Below, one piece after another: positions 59,895 through 64,000 of a DNA stretch of 64,000 bases. Source of the stretch: Membranipora membranacea (taxonomy: Eukaryota > Bryozoa > Gymnolaemata > Cheilostomatida > Membraniporidae); the NCBI GenBank assembly GCA_914767715.1, contig OU612065.1, positions 19,778,001-19,842,000 of the forward strand, given 5' to 3'. Numbering within the stretch: position 1 is the stretch's first letter; each line of letters opens with the position of its first letter. The translations under genes and the position numbers were made by a program. The notes below the pieces were generated by a model, which was not told the origin of the DNA, searched no databases, and was given only the letters and a program-made list of their open reading frames with translations.

Positions 59895-60831
59895 ATGTTT
59901 TCCATTGCTCTAATTCTTCTCCTGGCTGTACAGCTGGCTCCGGTAGCTTCTGCTAAACTGAACAGAAAATGTCCAGGTGACTATAAGAAAATTGTGCACG
60001 CTGATGGTTACGAAACCTGTTTCTGGCTCTCTGACACAACAGGAAACTATAACGAAGCCAAAGCTATCTGCAGGAACAACACAGATGGCAAATTAGTGAC
60101 AGCAGAAACTGCATGGAGAAGAGACAACCTCAAACAATTCTTCAAAGAGAACACAATGGGTATGTTCTAACACATATTAATTGTCTTGAGATATTCAGTC
60201 CAACCTTGGTTCTATCTTTTCACCACAGATAAAATAATACGATGTAGATTGGACGTTTTATTTTGATCACTATTTGTTATGCCCTACCTGTATTTGTAAT
60301 TGCGCTACCTGCAATGTCAGAATACCACACTGAAGTAAAGCCACATATCAATAAATGAGCTCAGAGCAAATCACAACATTTATTGATTAAAGGCTAAAGC
60401 AGCGATCGAATGACTGGAATGGCAATGAATAGGTCCTGACCGATATAACTCCCTTGTTAATATATATGGTCCTCACCTGCATATCAGCCTAGTAGTGTGG
60501 AGGGTTTCATATATTCTTTGTTAGTCGACTGCTAAGAGATGCGAAATCTAACTATATTTCTTTAATTCCAGACTCAGGTTTCATTTTCATTGGTGCTCAA
60601 GAGGAGGTCTATAAGGGAACATTTTTATGGGACGGATTCAGCACAGCGCCTTTCTGGAGTAGAGAAGATACACAACTATACCCCGAGATAACGTCTTCCT
60701 GGAGATTGGGTGAGCCTGACAACACCAACGGCAACGAGCAGTGTGTATGCCCCAAATCAGATGGAAAATGGAATGATTGTAAATGTACTAATGCTTCAAG
60801 AGAATTCATATGTGAAGTGAGAGACTTTTGA
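59895..60831 (+). CDS. Secreted C-type lectin, 174 aa, two exons
   Basis: Exons 59895-60159 and 60572-60831, joined in phase 1. ATG 59895 begins a clear signal peptide (MFSIALILLLAVQLAPVASA), so the protein is secreted; the mature protein is one C-type lectin domain. Domain marks: CPGDYKKI, YETCFW, AKAICRNN with GKLVTAETAW, then FIFIGAQE in place of WIGL, W-RLGEPDNTNGNEQC, KWNDCKC and FICEV. EPDN stands where EPN or QPD would set sugar preference, and WND, a calcium ligand motif, is present. Short secreted lectins of this kind often act in invertebrate immunity or mucus; that role is inferred here. No lesion seen. The neighbour at 62.8-63.5 kb is a relative in opposite orientation. Confidence 0.92.
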
Positions 60832-62821
60832 TGAAACATTTTAATTTATAATATTTCTAAGTTAACAGATTATTTAATGTTTCCTAATGCTATAATGAAA
60901 AAGACCATCACGATTTAATATTTGTCATAATATCTATTTTTTTGCTGATCAAGTAATAAATGACACATAAGACTGTGCATAAAACAAATATCGCAATGAA
61001 TCAGGTGAAATTGTTAAAACTATTTAGACATTGAGAGATTGAAATAATTTATTGTGTGGATTTATCTCTAAAAAATATACATCTATTTCAAATATCCGCA
61101 ATTCTGTAAAAAAATAATAAGTTTATATCGGCAAAAATACATTCTAAAAAAAGTGCTTTTGGAAAGAAAATACATCTAAATTATTCTTTTATTATCTTTA
61201 TCTATAGTCAGGTCAATGTACAAGCTCAAGTTCAACCTATCAGCTATATCTAATTATGAATCAACAATGAATTATAATCAAAAGGGTTCAACCAGGAAGG
61301 AAAAGGGAAGTGAATCTCTTGGTTGGCTGACACAGGCACTGTCCTGTAACGTCTCCTTTTACTCAGCTTATTATATAATTACCATTTATTTGTTTACTTT
61401 CATGGGTTTCATTTCAAGGCATCACAAAATAATGACAGTGATTGAGGAATTTTATATGATCAGTAGAAGCTGTTCTTGTGTTGACGAAATATGAATGGCA
61501 ATGGCTTAAACCTCCATAAATCCATACAGAGAATCGACAGATATCGATATTGACTATCATAGCCAAGCACCAGCACCTTCGTAAATTACTATCCATAACT
61601 CCATATACACAGAATTGACAGATATGGATATTGAGTATGGAAATAGATATTATAATTTTTTTAGTTCAATATCGAAAATTGGCAATCCATTCTTATTATC
61701 TGGTAAGGAATATCAAGTATAATCCATACTTTTTTTAGTAGCGATTTTGAGCCCTGGTGCCTAGAAATGCATACATACATTTTTTATCAGGATGCTATCA
61801 TAGCCAACCACCAGCACCTTCATAAATCACTATTTAGTTTCGAATAGAAAGTCAACAAATATACTTTTTAATTTTCAAGTGTGACACTGCCTGCCTTGAC
61901 TGGTTGGCAGCGACGTTTGCAGACAATCCACCAAAACAACAATTTAATAATCAGGGACTGATATCGAAACCCCTGTGACAACTTGGAAGGTAACTTTGCT
62001 GTCATGTTGTAAATGTAAGGTTAGCACATAGATTGCTTTATACATAAAATGCCCGCAAAATTTAGTTCTGATATATAACCACACACCTTGGACTGGGACT
62101 CCTAGCTATAAGAGCTCCTATTAGTATAGTATTTCCTGCTGTATGATGTCACACCCTTAAATCAATATATCATCAAAGAGCAGACAGCCTTCACCGTAAA
62201 TACAGAGAGAGAGACCTCAACTGTATGAACATCAAATCATCAAATCATCAAATCATCCTGCCTAAATACGGTGCGATATCTGGCTCAAACTTTCATTTTG
62301 TTTTGGAAAATTCAAATTACAAAAAAAAAGAGATAGAACACACTCAAGATAAAAACCTATCAAAATATTGAACCTTGCTACCAGTAAATTCTAAATCAAA
62401 TTTGTGGCCTTGATGGGTGTCTTATTATGCCTGTATTCTCTGACTGATTCCATCATTTATCTCAGTCCCCCTCTCCCAATAAAACAAGATATGCTCCAAA
62501 ACAGATCATCAGTATCAATGGAAGCAAACGGAAGCAACTCACTCATTTATTTGTTGCATTGAAATGAACTAATGGATCAGCGTAAAATACACAGTACAGC
62601 TATTTGCGAAGATTTTAAAGGTGGATGTTGTGGTATGTCCTTGAACTTGTGGACCAATCACAGATGAGAAATGATGACGAGCAATCATTTGTAATTAGCC
62701 ATGCATGGTGATTTAGGGTCAGATATATTCTCCTACTCTATATAATATAGATCATTAACTTGATGACTGTCTGTTAGCAAGCTTTATTTGCTACAATATT
62801 GGCCACTTTATAACTCAAGCT
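60832..62821. other. Spacer between two lectin genes
   Basis: Contains a two-copy repeat (ATCATAGCCAASCACCAGCA at 61556 and 61797) and a short CATCAAAT microsatellite at 62230-62255. No exon seen. Confidence 0.5.
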
Positions 62822-63451
62822 CTAAACAGATTTTTGCTCACAGAGAAAACGTCTTCTATAGTCACAATTACTATCATCCAAGTAATAATGCAATGGCTCC
62901 CATGAGCCAAAGCACGCAACGTTGCTTGAGTAATTTGGTTCGCCTTCAGCCCAGTAACTGATTGTTACCGACCCTGTATTAATGCCATACCATCTGTACT
63001 GATTGTTAAAATAATATGTCTTCTACGCCCTGCTACCCATGCACTACCAGTACCAGTCCAACCTGAATAAAAGAGTGAAAATCATATCAGATGATCTCCC
63101 CTTGTCCAATAGTGAAGATTCAAAATCGCTCATTATTTCTATTAACTACTTATTTTGCACGAGTAACATAGAACTCTATGGATGACAGTGAATATAAATA
63201 TATAAAATACAATCTGTCAAATCTTCATACTGGAATTTATATTTCAAACCGAGAGCTTGTAAATTAAATTCCGAAGAAAGTGTGTTGTGTTTTTACATGC
63301 AGTGAGCTGTTGGTGTCTGAACCAAGATGCAGATTCAACAGTATCAAAGGATGCCAGGAATTCACCAGCTCTCTCACAATATATTTTGGCATCATGCCAA
63401 TTCAATTCCGTGGTGACAAAACTTGTACATGTCCCTCTATGCCGGTTCAGC
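62822..63451 (-). pseudogene. Second C-type lectin gene, frameshifted, 5' exon not found
   Basis: Exons on the minus strand: 63451-63297 (GTCTSFVTTELNWHDAKIYC, ERAGEFLASFDTVESASWF) and 63062-62822 (GTGSAWVAGRR, then after a one-base loss near 63020, YYFNNQYRWYGINTGSVT, YWAEGEPNYSS, VACF, DDSNCDYRRRFLCEQKSV, stop). All four core cysteines are present and the motif is EPN, the mannose-type form. The intron sits at the same place and in the same phase (1) as in the lectin at 59.9 kb, so the two are paralogues. The signal-peptide exon should lie above 63451 and was not found. The frameshift could also be a sequencing error. Confidence 0.8.
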
Positions 63452-64000
63452 CTATAGCCATAACCACATTTTATCTATTAAACTAACTCGATTTAGAGGC
63501 CAAGTTATTTGAGTGGGCAGCAATGACCTGACTATTGATAAGGATTCGGAGGAAGTGCCAATGTATTATGGTTCTGAACCATCATAATATAATGACAGTT
63601 ACAGAAACATTAGAGTTGTATGGATTACAGTTGGTTATCTCATACTGCTAGGAGAGGCTGACTGGAGCCAGGTTTATTTGCTTTTATCTAAAAAGACATA
63701 TATATACACACATTTTTGCAATAAAGTGTCATATATTATATATCCCACTATTGTACCCATAAAAACCCTGGACAATGAGTTATTCATATATATATAGTGG
63801 CTATCAGTGTGTAGGGCAGTCTTTGCATTGGAGTTGTCCGACCATGTCAAGCTATTTTATCTACCATTAATTACTATTGGGTTAAGAATGCCCAACATGA
63901 TTATTTAAGAGGATTCAAGACATGATTTTTTTGTGGGTCATATAAAATGACTCTTTATTTTTGAGTGACACTTAGTTGGGGCCAAATACACATAGATGAC
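63452..64000. other. Window end, no exon confirmed
   Basis: Should contain the 5' exon of the minus-strand lectin. A TATATATATA stretch at 63787-63797 might serve its promoter. No signal-peptide-coding frame recognised. Confidence 0.35.

Overview
This is animal nuclear DNA, AT-rich, with small exons, GT-AG introns and very dense transposon debris. It is probably from a marine invertebrate: secreted C-type lectins, DIRS, MULE, Harbinger and THAP-type elements occur together, and a P2X7 'ballast'-domain gene is present. I cannot name the species. There is no bacterial or organellar signature, and no operons, CRISPR arrays or rRNA.

Layout. (1) 222-10287: a 10-kb PIF/Harbinger-type element with about 270-bp terminal inverted repeats. 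It holds a MADF-domain gene (+) and a DDE transposase gene (-) that converge, with a 229/251-bp tandem array between them. Both genes carry coding lesions. A second, 835-bp palindromic Harbinger-type MITE (TTA target duplication) sits inside the right inverted repeat. (2) 10612-17205: a degenerate multi-exon THAP-domain transposase gene (+) converging on an intact one-exon gene (-) whose C-terminus matches the P2X7 ballast domain. (3) 17288-22000: a P-element/THAP9-like transposase remnant between two inverted 65-bp repeats. (4) 22166-30476: a span bounded by inverted repeats made of a roughly 32-bp minisatellite and flanked by GTACC, holding two tRNA-derived SINEs, a LINE fragment and foldbacks. 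(5) 30.5-45 kb: a likely host gene on the minus strand (at least 9 exons, about 322 codons, unrecognised, proline/serine-rich), with introns full of MITEs, tandem repeats and a piggyBac fragment. (6) 45.9-48.3 kb: two LINE reverse transcriptases head to head. (7) 49.5-54.2 kb: a decayed FLYWCH-MULE transposase gene (-). (8) 56.6-57.4 kb: a decayed DIRS-type reverse transcriptase (-). (9) 59.8-63.5 kb: two C-type lectin genes, tail to tail, one intact and one with a frameshift.

The most interesting object is the pair in (2). The transposase is broken by a lost splice donor and by stop codons, while the neighbouring ballast-domain gene stays open for 268 codons. The best supported host genes are the secreted lectin at 59.9 kb and the minus-strand gene at 34.5-45 kb. 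Exon limits were placed by eye from splice consensus, reading phase and family resemblance.
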